Shown one piece after another: positions 35,941 through 44,829 of a stretch of DNA of 64,000 nucleotides. Source of the stretch: Brucella pecoris (GTDB lineage Bacteria > Pseudomonadota > Alphaproteobacteria > Rhizobiales > Rhizobiaceae); the NCBI RefSeq assembly GCF_006376675.1, contig NZ_VEWK01000006.1, forward strand, positions 186,001 to 250,000, written 5' to 3'. The notes beneath the pieces were generated by a model, which was given only the letters and a program-made list of their open reading frames with translations, made no database searches and was not told where the DNA came from. Within the stretch, counting starts at the first letter, position 1, and the number at the start of each line of letters is the position of its first letter. A program made the translations under genes and the position numbers.

Positions 35941-36015
35941 TCTCGTTCAGCTCTTGCGCCGTCGATGAGGAGGACGGTGCAAGATTTCCCGAAAGCCGGG
36001 ACAGGGAGGAACATT

Positions 36016-36924
36016 ATGGCCGTCATTGGCGAAGGTTATAGGCGCAAGCCACCGGGAATATTTCGCAATCTCAATGCGAAGGTTGCAGCGATTCCGATGA
36101 TCGCGACCGTTCTCGTGGTCTTTATAGGTTGCACGCTCTGGACGGTCTTCTATTCCTTCACATCTTCCAAATCGCTGCCGACATGGAATTTTGTCGGATT
36201 CGACCAATATATGCGCCTGTTTTCCGCAACCCGCTGGCACGTGTCGGTCCGCAATCTGGCGATCTATGGCATCCTTTGCATGGGATTCTCGCTTGTGATG
36301 GGGTTTGTGCTCGCAGCACTGATGGATCAGAAAATCCGCTTTGAAAATACGTTTCGCACGATCTTCCTTTATCCCTATGCCCTGTCGTTCATTGTGACGG
36401 GTCTCGTCTGGCAGTGGATATTCAATCCGCAACTTGGTTTGGAGAAGGTCATTCGGGATATCGGCTTCGACAATTTCCAGATGGCTATCCTGTCGAGCCG
36501 CACCTTCGTCATCTATGCGATTGTCATTGCCGGGCTCTGGCAGATGACGGGTCTGGTCATGGTTCTGATGCTGGCTGGGTTGCGCAATGTTGACGATGAA
36601 ATCTGGAAAGCTGCGCGTGTTGACGGCATTCCTAAATGGAAAACCTATCTTTTCATTATCCTCCCGATGATGCGCCCAGTTCTGGTGACGACCGTCGTAT
36701 TAATCGCGACAGGTATCGTCAAACTTTATGATCTGGTTGTTGCCATGACCAATGGTGGTCCTGGCATCGCATCGGAAGTGCCGGCAAAATATGTCTACGA
36801 CTTCATGTTCGGCTGGGCCAATCTGGGGCAGGGTCTTGCCGCTTCTACGGTCATGCTGACCACTGTTCTGATCATTCTCGTTCCGTGGACGATGCTTGAA
36901 TATAGCCGAAGGAAAGCCCGATGA
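36016..36924 (+). CDS. sugar ABC transporter permease (MalF type)
   Basis: The ATG at 36016 with GGGAGGAAC before it gives 302 residues; the longer in-frame start at 35965 lacks a ribosome-binding site. Six membrane helices are apparent. The coupling-helix motif that contacts the ATPase reads EIWKAARVDGIPKWKTYLFIILPMMRP near residue 200. It lies 75 bases after the binding-protein gene and overlaps the second permease gene by four bases. Together with that permease it forms the heterodimeric pore. Confidence 0.93.
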   Translation: MAVIGEGYRRKPPGIFRNLNAKVAAIPMIATVLVVFIGCTLWTVFYSFTSSKSLPTWNFVGFDQYMRLFSATRWHVSVRNLAIYGILCMGFSLVMGFVLAALMDQKIRFENTFRTIFLYPYALSFIVTGLVWQWIFNPQLGLEKVIRDIGFDNFQMAILSSRTFVIYAIVIAGLWQMTGLVMVLMLAGLRNVDDEIWKAARVDGIPKWKTYLFIILPMMRPVLVTTVVLIATGIVKLYDLVVAMTNGGPGIASEVPAKYVYDFMFGWANLGQGLAASTVMLTTVLIILVPWTMLEYSRRKAR

Positions 36925-37883
36925 CGGAAGCTGTCCTGAACAGGAAGATGCCAACAAAAAATGAGGCTGTAGCAACCCGGATCCGCCCAGCGCAGAGGCC
37001 GGCATCCCAACCCTGGGGTCGCAAGCCGAAACGACGCTTTGCGCCTGCAACCATTATGCTCTACAGCGTCCTGTTTGTTGCTGCGGTCTATTACCTGCTG
37101 CCGCTCTACGTGATGGTCGTCACATCGCTGAAAGGCATGCCTGAAATCCGGCTGGGCAATATTTTTTCACCGCCAGTCGAGATCACATTCGAACCATGGA
37201 TCAAGGCATGGAGCCAAGCTTGTACCGGCCTTTATTGCGAAGGCATCAGCGCGGGCTTCTGGAATTCCATCAAAATCACCGTGCCGAGTGTGATCGTTTC
37301 CATCGCTATCGCTTCGGTCAATGGTTACGCACTGGCAAACTGGAAGTTCAAAGGATCGGAAATCTTCTTTTCGGTCCTGCTGTTCGGAGCATTCATTCCG
37401 TATCAGGTCATGCTCTATCCGCTCGTTATCATTACGCGCGAACTTGGAATATTCGGTACGCTGACCGGCGTTGTCTTCATCCATACCATCTTCGGTATGC
37501 CTATCCTGACGCTGTTGTTCCGTAATTATTTTGCAGGTCTGCCGCCGGAATTGTTCAAGGCTGCCCGTGTGGACGGTGCCGGTTTCTGGCGCATTTTCTT
37601 TCAGATCATGCTGCCGATGTCGCTGCCGATCTTCGTCGTCGCAATTATTCTGCAGGTGACTGGTATCTGGAACGACTTTCTGTTCGGCGTGGTGTTTGCG
37701 GGAACGCAGAATTTTCCGATGACTGTCCAGCTAAACAATATCGTCAACTCCATGCAGGGTGTGAAGGAATATAACGTCAATATGGCTGCCACCATTCTCA
37801 CAGGTGCTGTGCCGCTGCTCGTTTACTTTCTTTCAGGCCGTTACTTTGTTCGCGGTATCGCTGCCGGCGCAGTGAAAGGATGA
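36921..37883 (+). CDS. sugar ABC transporter permease (MalG type)
   Basis: A 320-residue permease with an unusually long basic N-terminal tail (about 40 residues, rich in Arg and Pro) before the first helix MLYSVLFVAAVYYLLPLYVMVVT. The family motif is ELFKAARVDGAGFWRIFFQIMLPMSLP near residue 210, and it ends FVRGIAAGAVKG, as MalG-type proteins do. The ATG overlaps the stop of the MalF-type gene. The ATPase gene starts 4 bases after it. Confidence 0.93.
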   Translation: MTEAVLNRKMPTKNEAVATRIRPAQRPASQPWGRKPKRRFAPATIMLYSVLFVAAVYYLLPLYVMVVTSLKGMPEIRLGNIFSPPVEITFEPWIKAWSQACTGLYCEGISAGFWNSIKITVPSVIVSIAIASVNGYALANWKFKGSEIFFSVLLFGAFIPYQVMLYPLVIITRELGIFGTLTGVVFIHTIFGMPILTLLFRNYFAGLPPELFKAARVDGAGFWRIFFQIMLPMSLPIFVVAIILQVTGIWNDFLFGVVFAGTQNFPMTVQLNNIVNSMQGVKEYNVNMAATILTGAVPLLVYFLSGRYFVRGIAAGAVKG

Positions 37884-37887
37884 AATC

Positions 37888-38958
37888 ATGAGTTCAAGCG
37901 TTTCCATCCAGGATCTGTCGCTCGGCTTCGGCTCGGTCGAGGTGCTGCAGAATCTCAATCTCGAAATCGGGGAGGGTGAGTTCCTCGTGCTTCTTGGACC
38001 TTCCGGCTGCGGCAAGTCCACACTGCTCAATTGCGTGGCGGGCCTTCTCGATATCTCCGAAGGCAGCATTTACATCAAGGGACGCAACGTTACGTGGGAA
38101 GAACCGAAGGATCGCGGCATTGGAATGGTGTTTCAGTCCTATGCGCTTTATCCGCAGATGACAGTCGAAAAGAACCTTTCCTTTGGCTTGCGCGTCGCCG
38201 GTCTGCCGAAAGCGGAGATCGACAAGCGCATCAAGCGTGCTGCCGAGATTCTCCAGATCGAACCCTTTTTGCAGCGTAAACCTTCAGCGCTGTCCGGCGG
38301 TCAGCGTCAGCGTGTCGCAATCGGCCGTGCTCTGGTACGAGACGTCGATGTATTTCTGTTTGATGAACCGCTTTCTAATCTTGATGCAAAATTGCGCTCA
38401 GAACTGCGGGTCGAGATCAAACGCCTCCATCAGAAGCTTGGCAATACGATGATCTATGTCACGCACGACCAGATAGAAGCCCTGACGCTGGCGGATCGCA
38501 TTGCAGTGATGAAGGGCGGGGTGGTCCAGCAACTGGCTGATCCGCTGACAATCTACAATCGGCCGAAAAACCGGTTCGTCGCAGGTTTTCTCGGCTCGCC
38601 GTCGATGAATTTCTTTTCCGGGGAAATTACGGTCACACAAAGCGAGCCCGTATTCCATATCGGAGAGACTGCTGTGCGGCTCGACGGATATGACGGGAAG
38701 CTGGCGCCAGGACAGAAGGCGATCCTCGGTGTTCGTCCAGAGCATATCAGGCTTGACGTCGAAAACGGCTTTGAAGCGACCGTCGATCTGGACGAGCCGA
38801 TGGGCGCCGACAGCCTTGTCTGGCTTCGCTTGAACGGTCATCCGCTATCCGCGCGAGTGGAAGCCGGTAAACGCTATCGGGCAGGCGAGAAGGTTAGGAT
38901 CGGTTTCAAACCTGACGCCCTGTCACTTTTCGATGCCCAAACGGAGGAGAGGCTTTAG
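37888..38958 (+). CDS. sugar ABC transporter ATP-binding protein (MalK/UgpC type)
   Basis: The 356-residue ATPase has Walker A GPSGCGKSTLLN near residue 37, Q-loop VFQSYALYPQM, signature LSGGQRQRVAIGRAL, Walker B VFLFDEPLSNLDAKLR and the switch MIYVTHDQIEA. The C-terminal regulatory TOBE domain (about 240-356) includes LGVRPEHIRLD. It energises the permease pair encoded just upstream. These MalK-type ATPases can also serve other importers. Confidence 0.95.
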   Translation: MSSSVSIQDLSLGFGSVEVLQNLNLEIGEGEFLVLLGPSGCGKSTLLNCVAGLLDISEGSIYIKGRNVTWEEPKDRGIGMVFQSYALYPQMTVEKNLSFGLRVAGLPKAEIDKRIKRAAEILQIEPFLQRKPSALSGGQRQRVAIGRALVRDVDVFLFDEPLSNLDAKLRSELRVEIKRLHQKLGNTMIYVTHDQIEALTLADRIAVMKGGVVQQLADPLTIYNRPKNRFVAGFLGSPSMNFFSGEITVTQSEPVFHIGETAVRLDGYDGKLAPGQKAILGVRPEHIRLDVENGFEATVDLDEPMGADSLVWLRLNGHPLSARVEAGKRYRAGEKVRIGFKPDALSLFDAQTEERL

Positions 38959-39112
38959 ATGAATAGCGAAAAACGCTCCCCTTAACAGCCTCCTGCAAGA
39001 GGCGAAACTATTGGCTTTCAATGGACGGCACGAAGATCGCTTTGGGCCGCTGGGACTTTTTGACCTCAGGAAAGCCCGATACAAATCAGGACAGAGTTTG
39101 AAGGATGAGGAC

Positions 39113-39859
39113 ATGAACGGATATTCCTATCAACTTTACAGCTCCCGTAACTTCCAACCGTTAGAGCGCACGCTCACCATGCTGCGTGATCTCGGTTATC
39201 GCCGGGTGGAAGGCTATGGCGGAATTTACGGCGATCCGGTTCGCTTAAAGAAAGATCTGGACACTTTGGGGCTCTCCATGCCTACCGGACACTTTGGTCT
39301 GGATATGCTGGAAAACGAAGTCGACCGCGTTCTGGAAATTGCCAAGGTCACCGATATGAAGGCGATTTTCTGCCCTTATCTCGAGGCAGATCGCCGCCCG
39401 GATAGCGTTACCGGTTGGCAGGAGTTCGGAAAGCGCTTGACAGCAGCCGGAGAGCCTTATCGTAAGGCGGGCTATGCGTTTGGCTGGCACAACCACGATT
39501 TTGAGTTCCGTCCTTTGGCTGATGGCTCAGTGCCACAGCAGCATATTCTTGATGCTTCGTCCGATCTTGTATGGGAGGCGGATATTGCGTGGATCATCAA
39601 AGGTGGTGCCGACCCGCTGGAGTGGATCGGGCGCTATGGCGACCGCATTCTTGCGGTCCATGTCAAGGACATCGCTGCAACCGGTGAGAAAATCGACGAA
39701 GACGGCTGGGAAGATGTCGGGCACGGAACTGTCGATTGGGCCGCATTGTTTGCGGCTTTGCGCAAGACGCCTGCCTGCTATTTCATCATGGAACACGATA
39801 ATCCATCGGATGACAGCCGATTTGCGAGCCGTTCCATCGAAACCGTCGCGAATTTCTGA
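39113..39859 (+). CDS. sugar phosphate isomerase/epimerase family (xylose isomerase-like TIM barrel)
   Basis: Starting at the ATG at 39113 (AAGGATGAGG before it) the protein has 248 residues with an AP-endonuclease-2/xylose-isomerase-type barrel. Features are YRRVEGYGGIYGD near the first metal-binding region, KAGYAFGWHNHDFEF with the conserved His and Glu, EADIAWIIKGGADPLEWIGRYGDRILAVHVKDI, and a C-terminal FIMEHDNPSD. Such proteins next to Gfo/Idh/MocA dehydrogenases often epimerise or isomerise 3-keto-sugars or inososes, so the pair probably processes the imported sugar. The exact reaction is not assignable. Confidence 0.88.
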   Translation: MNGYSYQLYSSRNFQPLERTLTMLRDLGYRRVEGYGGIYGDPVRLKKDLDTLGLSMPTGHFGLDMLENEVDRVLEIAKVTDMKAIFCPYLEADRRPDSVTGWQEFGKRLTAAGEPYRKAGYAFGWHNHDFEFRPLADGSVPQQHILDASSDLVWEADIAWIIKGGADPLEWIGRYGDRILAVHVKDIAATGEKIDEDGWEDVGHGTVDWAALFAALRKTPACYFIMEHDNPSDDSRFASRSIETVANF

Positions 39860-39872
39860 GTTGGAGAACGAA

Positions 39873-41039
39873 ATGACCAAGACACTTGGTGTCGGCATTA
39901 TCGGTTGTGGCAATATATCCGCAGCCTATTTGCGGCTGTCTCCCATGTTTCGTGGCATCGAAATTAGGGCCTGCGCCGACATTAATCCAGCCGCAGCCAA
40001 TGCGCGTGCGGAAGAGTTTGGCATAAAAGCGCAGACTATTGATGCGCTACTTCAGAATGACGATATCGATATTGTCGTAAATTTGACAGTTCCCGATGCC
40101 CATTATGCCGTTACGAAGCAGATTCTGGCTGCAGGCAAACATGCTTACTCGGAAAAGCCACTGGTTCTGTCGATGGCACAGGGGCTGGAACTGAAGGCGC
40201 TTGCCGACGGTCGCAATCTGAAAGTGGGATGTGCACCCGATACGTTTCTTGGCGGTGCACACCAGTTGGCACGCCGCGAGATCGACAACGGCAATGTCGG
40301 CCGCATCACGTCGGGCACATGCCATGTCATGAGCCATGGCATGGAGCACTGGCATCCGAACCCTGACTTTTTCTTCCGGCAGGGTGGCGGGCCGATCCTT
40401 GATCTTGGGCCCTATTACATCGCCAATCTCGTCAATCTCATCGGGCCGGTGAAGCGTGTTGCAGCTTTGACTTCTGCCGCTACACCAACTCGCACGATCA
40501 GTTCGGAACCGCGCAACGGCGAAACCATTCCGGTAGAAACACCGACAACCATTCACGCATTGCTGGAATTCGAACAGGGGGCAACAATAACCCTTTCAGC
40601 GAGTTGGGATGTCTGGGCGCACCGCCATGCGAATATGGAACTGTATGGCACCGAAGGATCGCTCTATCTGCCGGATCCCAACTTTTTTGGAGGGGAAGTG
40701 CAACTGGCGAAGCCAGGTGAGCCGGTTAAACCAGTCGAGAATTGGGAGCACCCCTTTGGTATTGCCAATGAGCAGCATTCGCAAGGTATGATTGCCAATT
40801 ATAGGACGGCGGGTCTGGCAGATATGGCGGCTGCCATTCTCGACGGTTGCGATATGCGTTGTTCTCTGGAACGTGCACTGCATGGGGTCGATGTCATGCT
40901 GGCGATTCTAAAGTCGGGCGAAGAAAAGCGTTTCATCGATATCGAAACGCGCTGCACTCGCCCGGAAGCACTCGATATTACCGCAGCAGAATCCTTGCTG
41001 CGACCAGCAGAGAATAGAAAAAAGCGGGCGGCAAACTGA
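39873..41039 (+). CDS. Gfo/Idh/MocA family NAD(P)-dependent oxidoreductase
   Basis: From the ATG at 39873 (TTGGAGAACG before it) this is a 388-residue dehydrogenase. The Rossmann half begins LGVGIIGCGNISAAYLRLSPMF and has the family motif KHAYSEKPLVLS (Glu-Lys-Pro) near residue 95. The C-terminal half contains GGGPILDLGPYYIANLVNLIGP, with the catalytic Asp/Tyr region, and a Gly-Thr-Glu-Gly-Ser strand typical of the family. It follows the TIM-barrel gene by 13 bases. Its likely job is oxidation of a ring hydroxyl of the imported sugar, with the isomerase acting next. Confidence 0.92.
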   Translation: MTKTLGVGIIGCGNISAAYLRLSPMFRGIEIRACADINPAAANARAEEFGIKAQTIDALLQNDDIDIVVNLTVPDAHYAVTKQILAAGKHAYSEKPLVLSMAQGLELKALADGRNLKVGCAPDTFLGGAHQLARREIDNGNVGRITSGTCHVMSHGMEHWHPNPDFFFRQGGGPILDLGPYYIANLVNLIGPVKRVAALTSAATPTRTISSEPRNGETIPVETPTTIHALLEFEQGATITLSASWDVWAHRHANMELYGTEGSLYLPDPNFFGGEVQLAKPGEPVKPVENWEHPFGIANEQHSQGMIANYRTAGLADMAAAILDGCDMRCSLERALHGVDVMLAILKSGEEKRFIDIETRCTRPEALDITAAESLLRPAENRKKRAAN

Positions 41040-41102
41040 CTTTGCATCGCTCCTCCCGAGCGATAGGAGGCTATTCCGATCCTGCGGGATTGGAGTGGCC
41101 TC

Positions 41103-41132
41103 CGCCCATTTTTTAACCGCCCATTTTTTAAC
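41103..41132. repeat. 15-bp tandem duplication at the repressor stop codon
   Basis: CGCCCATTTTTTAAC is repeated exactly at 41103-41117 and 41118-41132. On the minus strand each copy carries a TAA, so the copy nearer the gene supplies the stop codon of the LacI-family gene and the other repeats it immediately downstream. Confidence 0.85.
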
Positions 41133-42168
41133 CGATTGTCTGCAAGGACCTGACATCGACACCATTGATCCGGCCCAGGATGGCTTTACCAAGTTGTTGC
41201 CCGGCCAGCTTGAAACTCTCCTCGACGACAATCAATCCCGGGCGAAACCAGTGCAAGATTTGCGTCGACTGCTTGGCTGCCACATCGACTTCATTGCCTA
41301 TATTCAATCCGGCATCTTCGACACCGGCGACGATTGCCAGTGCCGCGGCGCTGCCGGAGCAGATGATACCGTCCGGTCGATCAGGTCTTTTCATCAATTG
41401 AGCAATTTGCTGCCGCAAGTCCTCAAGAGGCGTATCCAGATCAACGCCCTCAAGTGGCGATCCGCTGCAATGAAAAGCACGCAACCCTTCATAAAACCCA
41501 CCTACCATATGCCGGTAATAGGTGAGGTGTGGGGGCGGGGTTAACAAAGCAAGCCGCTTTCGTCCGCGTACGGACAGTTTTCCGACCATATCCAGCGCGA
41601 AAGTGAAATTGTCAAAGTCATGAAACGGGTGCTCGACGCCCGCATCTGTGCGACCGTGCGTGGCAAATGGAAAATCGTGTTCCGTCAGATAATGAACGCG
41701 CTGATCGTCCGGTTCTGTACGTGAGAAGATAATGCCGTCGGCTGAACCTGTTTCCACGATGTATCGGATCGGCTCGATCGGTGCCCGCGAATGGAAATAG
41801 GGCGTAAGAATGAGATGGTATTGCGTTTCAGCCAGAACATCCGCAACACCATGAATGACCTGGCTGGTAAAGCCCATGATCTCGTCTTGCGTATTCAGGA
41901 CGAGCGCAATGACATTTGTCTTGCCGGTCCGAAGTCGCACACCGGCACGATTGGGGCGATAACCGATCTGCCGTGCGATTAACTGCACCCGCTTGCGTGT
42001 TTCCGGTCCGATTTCCGGTGCGTCCTTCAGGGCGCGTGAAACGGTCGTCACACCGAGACCGGTCATGAATGCAATCGTCTTCAGCGTCGGGCGTTCGTTC
42101 TCGAGGAACGGTTTGGCTGGATTTTGCGGCTTGGAAGCCTGCGGGCTCCGTTTTTCATTCATGCGCAT
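41128..42168 (-). CDS. LacI-family transcriptional regulator
   Basis: The 346-residue form from the ATG at 42168 has an N-terminal extension before the LacI helix-turn-helix, LKTIAFMTGLGVTTVSRALKDAPEIGPETRKRVQLIARQIGYRPNRAG, whose hinge is next to the CG-centred operator half-site reader. The effector domain is of the periplasmic-binding type and contains TGKTNVIALVLNTQ, ADGIIFSRTEPDDQRV, and PDGIICSGSAAALAIVAGVEDAGLNIGNEVDV. The frame is open to 42228 but there is no good ribosome-binding site for that start. It probably represses the importer operon through the CTGTAACGTTACAG-type operators. It is convergent with the dehydrogenase gene. Confidence 0.9.
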   Translation of the reverse strand: MRMNEKRSPQASKPQNPAKPFLENERPTLKTIAFMTGLGVTTVSRALKDAPEIGPETRKRVQLIARQIGYRPNRAGVRLRTGKTNVIALVLNTQDEIMGFTSQVIHGVADVLAETQYHLILTPYFHSRAPIEPIRYIVETGSADGIIFSRTEPDDQRVHYLTEHDFPFATHGRTDAGVEHPFHDFDNFTFALDMVGKLSVRGRKRLALLTPPPHLTYYRHMVGGFYEGLRAFHCSGSPLEGVDLDTPLEDLRQQIAQLMKRPDRPDGIICSGSAAALAIVAGVEDAGLNIGNEVDVAAKQSTQILHWFRPGLIVVEESFKLAGQQLGKAILGRINGVDVRSLQTIG

Positions 42169-42195
42169 TTCGTCCAACAGCGAGGAGCGACGTGT

Positions 42196-42225
42196 ATAGA
42201 TAAAGATAGAATTATCTTTATCTAT
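42196..42225. repeat. 30-bp inverted repeat just upstream of the LacI-family gene
   Basis: Perfect 13-base arms ATAGATAAAGATA (42196-42208) and TATCTTTATCTAT (42213-42225) flank GAAT. It lies 27 bases before the chosen start codon. It could be an operator (autoregulation or another regulator) or an mRNA hairpin. Its sequence differs from the CTGTAACG operators. Confidence 0.75.
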
Positions 42226-42397
42226 CAATAGCTTGTTTTGTAAGTCTTGTCATCTTTTATGATGTTGCATTGGCGTTTCCGGTATCATTTTAGACGCAAT
42301 TTATTGCGTGTCTCAGGCGCTCGGCTCATTAGGCTTTCTATCCTATCGGGCTCGGTCATCGCCAGCGATACGGACTTCTCCATATTTGCTGTTTTGA

Positions 42398-42440
42398 CTG
42401 GATTGTCATGATAATATTTCAGTATAATAAGACAATCCAG
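42398..42440. promoter_or_regulatory. inverted repeat CTGGATTGTC / GACAATCCAG before the MocR-type gene
   Basis: Perfect 10-bp arms at 42398-42407 and 42431-42440 separated by 23 bases, just 28 bases before the MocR-family start. TGTCATGAT is also repeated directly at 42405-42413 and 42445-42453. Widely spaced repeats suit dimeric MocR regulators. ATTGTCATGATA (42402-42413) recurs in reverse with one change at 51586-51597. Confidence 0.65.
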
Positions 42441-42468
42441 GATATGTCATGATGGAGTCGGCTGGCGA

Positions 42469-43863
42469 ATGTGGGAACCCATATTGGAAATGCGCAAAGG
42501 CGTGACCAAGCACCGGCTTTTAACGGACAAAATTATCGATGATATCGAGAAAGGCGTTCTGCTGCCCGCAACGCGTATGCCGACCCATCGAGATTTGGCC
42601 CACAAGCTCGGGCTTTCGGTGCAGACAGTCAGTATCAGCTACAAGGAGGCGGAACGTCGTGGCTATCTACGTGGAGAGGTCGGTCGAGGAACCTATGTCT
42701 GCAACCGTGTGACGGAGCGAGCCGATCGGTTTATGCTTGACCGGGATCCCAGCGGAACCGCAGATCTGTCAATCATTCGGGCGGTTTATACAGAAGCGCA
42801 CGAAAATGCATCGCGTCGCCTGTTGGAGGAAATGAGCCAGTCGGACAATGCCAGCTTCATGCGCCCGTGTCGTCCGATTGCGGGGTTGGATCGGCATCGC
42901 GCTGTCGCCAGGGACTGGCTGCGCGGCCTATCGGTAGACGTCGATCCGGGTCGGATCATCATCACGAATGGTGCTGCGCATGGGCTGTTTCTCGCTGTCG
43001 CTGCTGTCGTTCAACCTGGAGAGGTAGTGCTCACGGAAAGCCTGACTGACCATGGCATTATCGGTCTTGCCAATGTACTTGGGTTCACTCTGCGGGGACT
43101 CCCGATTGACGAGCAAGGCATTCTCCCCGATGCGCTTGAAAGCGCCTGCAAGGCCGGTGACGTTCGTGCGCTCGTGATGATCCCGACGCTGGGCAATCCG
43201 ACAAGCCATCTGATGGGAACCGAACGCCGTATTGCAATTGCTGAAATAGCGCGGCGATATGCCGTATGCGTCATCGAGGATGAAGTTTACAAACCCATTC
43301 TTGAAGAGAAACTGCCCTCGATGCCGGAACTTCTGCCTGAATTGGGCTTCTTTGTAACAAGCTTCACCAAGACGGTCATGACCGGGTTGCGCACTGGTTA
43401 TCTCGTTGTTCCGACCCAATATTCCATTCGGGTTACATCCATTCTGCGTGTAACGAGCTGGAGTGGGGTCAATCTTATGGGTGAAATGGCCAGCCGCTGG
43501 ATCGAAGATGGCACGGCGGCGGAACTGATTGCAATGCAGCGTAGTGAACTGCGATCCCGTCAGGCACAAGTTACCGATATTTTGGGTGCGCATGTGGCGG
43601 GCAGCAATCCGCTGTCGCTTTGTGCCTGGCTGAAAATTCCTCACAACTGGTCGGAGGATAGTTTGGTGCGCGCGCTTGCCAATAAAGGTGTAGCAGTCAC
43701 GCCGTCCGATCCTTTTGTGGCGGGCGCTGATCGCGCTAAGGGCGGCATTCGTATCTGCCTTGGCGGACGGCTCTCACGCTCGGCTTTGCAGATGGCGCTT
43801 GAGACGATCCGCGAGACTTTTGCCCAGTTGCCGCCTGTCTACGATGTGGGGTCAATCGCCTAG
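42469..43863 (+). CDS. enuR: MocR/PdxR-type GntR regulator with aminotransferase domain (EnuR-like)
   Basis: The 464-residue protein fuses a GntR winged helix (residues 10-80: LPATRMPTHRDLAHKLGLSVQTVSISYKEAERRGYLRGEVGRGTYV) to a fold-type I aminotransferase domain. The PLP lysine is in FFVTSFTKTVMTGLRTGYLVVP near residue 305. Other cofactor contacts are ITNGAAHGLFLAV and MIPTLGNPTSH. MocR proteins sense small amines via PLP; EnuR, the family member linked to ectoine genes, responds to N-alpha-acetyl-diaminobutyrate or diaminobutyrate and represses ectoine catabolism. Location beside the complete ectoine cluster makes EnuR the likely identity, though that is by context. Confidence 0.85.
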   Translation: MWEPILEMRKGVTKHRLLTDKIIDDIEKGVLLPATRMPTHRDLAHKLGLSVQTVSISYKEAERRGYLRGEVGRGTYVCNRVTERADRFMLDRDPSGTADLSIIRAVYTEAHENASRRLLEEMSQSDNASFMRPCRPIAGLDRHRAVARDWLRGLSVDVDPGRIIITNGAAHGLFLAVAAVVQPGEVVLTESLTDHGIIGLANVLGFTLRGLPIDEQGILPDALESACKAGDVRALVMIPTLGNPTSHLMGTERRIAIAEIARRYAVCVIEDEVYKPILEEKLPSMPELLPELGFFVTSFTKTVMTGLRTGYLVVPTQYSIRVTSILRVTSWSGVNLMGEMASRWIEDGTAAELIAMQRSELRSRQAQVTDILGAHVAGSNPLSLCAWLKIPHNWSEDSLVRALANKGVAVTPSDPFVAGADRAKGGIRICLGGRLSRSALQMALETIRETFAQLPPVYDVGSIA

Positions 43864-44041
43864 AGCATTTCCTGTTTTGGAGCATAATCCGACTGGAGTG
43901 AAACGAGGATCGATAAAGTTATGCTTGAAATAGAAGAAGTTAGAGCGCCGATCTGATCCAATCAGATCGAAATGCGCTATCTTTTTGTCTTTACGCGCAT
44001 CGTGTTCCGGAAAGCGTTTCATACTTTTCGGGATGCGCTCC
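43862..44041. repeat. composite Brucella/Ochrobactrum-type intergenic repeat
   Basis: The gap between the convergent regulator and ehuA is filled by repeat sequence. It includes the palindromic part AGAGCGCCGATCTGAT...ATCAGATCGAAATGCGCT (43942-43978) and a second part GCGCATCGTGTTCCGG...CGGGATGCGCT (43995-44040). The latter is related to the palindromes at 14995 and 20589. GAGCATTTCC at its left end is also typical of these elements. No gene is present. Confidence 0.75.
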
Positions 44042-44064
44042 AGGTGATTGACGTGTCAGTGGCC

Positions 44065-44829
44065 TTAAAGCACTGACTGTAGGAATTCCTTGGTGCGAGC
44101 TTCGGTCGGTGCCTGGAATATCTGGTCCGGCGTGCCTTGTTCGCAGATGCGTCCTTTGTCGAAAAAACAAACGCGGTCAGATACTTCCCGGGCAAATCGC
44201 ATTTCATGTGTAACAAGAAGCATGGTCAGATCATGTTCCTGCGCCAGACCGCGAATGACAGAAAGCACTTCGCCGACAAGCTGCGGATCAAGTGCGGATG
44301 TCGGTTCGTCGAACAAGAGCACACGCGGACGCATAGCCAGTGAGCGTGCGATGGCGACGCGCTGTTGCTGACCGCCTGAAAGCTGCGAGGGATAGTGATC
44401 CTTCTTGTCCGTCAAACCCACAAGCGAGAGCAGATCGAGTGCACGAGCCTCCGCTTCTCCACGCTTCATGCCCAGCACATGGATCGGGGCCTCGATGATA
44501 TTGCGCAGCACCGACATGTGCGGAAACAGATTAAAGCTCTGGAACACCATGCCCACATGCGATCTGATCTTGCGCAAATGGCCTTCGCTCGCCTGAAATT
44601 GTCCTTTTCCGTTTGGCTCGTGGTAGGACATATCGGCGAGTTCGAGCGTGCCTTCCTGAAAGGGCTCCAGCGTCATGAGGATGCGGAGTACGGTCGATTT
44701 TCCCGATCCCGAGGGGCCGATAAGCGTGACCTTCTCACCGGTTTTGACCGAAAAATTGAAGCGATCCAGTACCGTCAGCGCCCCGAAGCGCTTGGTTACG
44801 TCCTGAAAGCGGATAATTTCCTGGGTCAT
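44065..44829 (-). CDS. ehuA: ectoine/hydroxyectoine ABC transporter ATP-binding protein
   Basis: A 254-residue polar amino acid-type ATPase: Walker [16 protein letters not shown]-loop [12 protein letters not shown], signature [15 protein letters not shown], Walker [15 protein letters not shown] and the switch TMLLVTHEM. It is the last gene of the minus-strand operon, its ATG overlapping the stop of ehuD by four bases. The assignment to ectoine comes from co-transcription with ectoine catabolic genes and from the EhuABCD order in relatives. Confidence 0.92.
   Translation of the reverse strand: MTQEIIRFQDVTKRFGALTVLDRFNFSVKTGEKVTLIGPSGSGKSTVLRILMTLEPFQEGTLELADMSYHEPNGKGQFQASEGHLRKIRSHVGMVFQSFNLFPHMSVLRNIIEAPIHVLGMKRGEAEARALDLLSLVGLTDKKDHYPSQLSGGQQQRVAIARSLAMRPRVLLFDEPTSALDPQLVGEVLSVIRGLAQEHDLTMLLVTHEMRFAREVSDRVCFFDKGRICEQGTPDQIFQAPTEARTKEFLQSVL

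Noticed and set aside
39474..39872. Upstream extension of the Gfo/Idh/MocA dehydrogenase frame
   Set aside because: It overlaps the TIM-barrel gene; the family N terminus LGVGIIGCGNIS begins right after the ATG at 39873.
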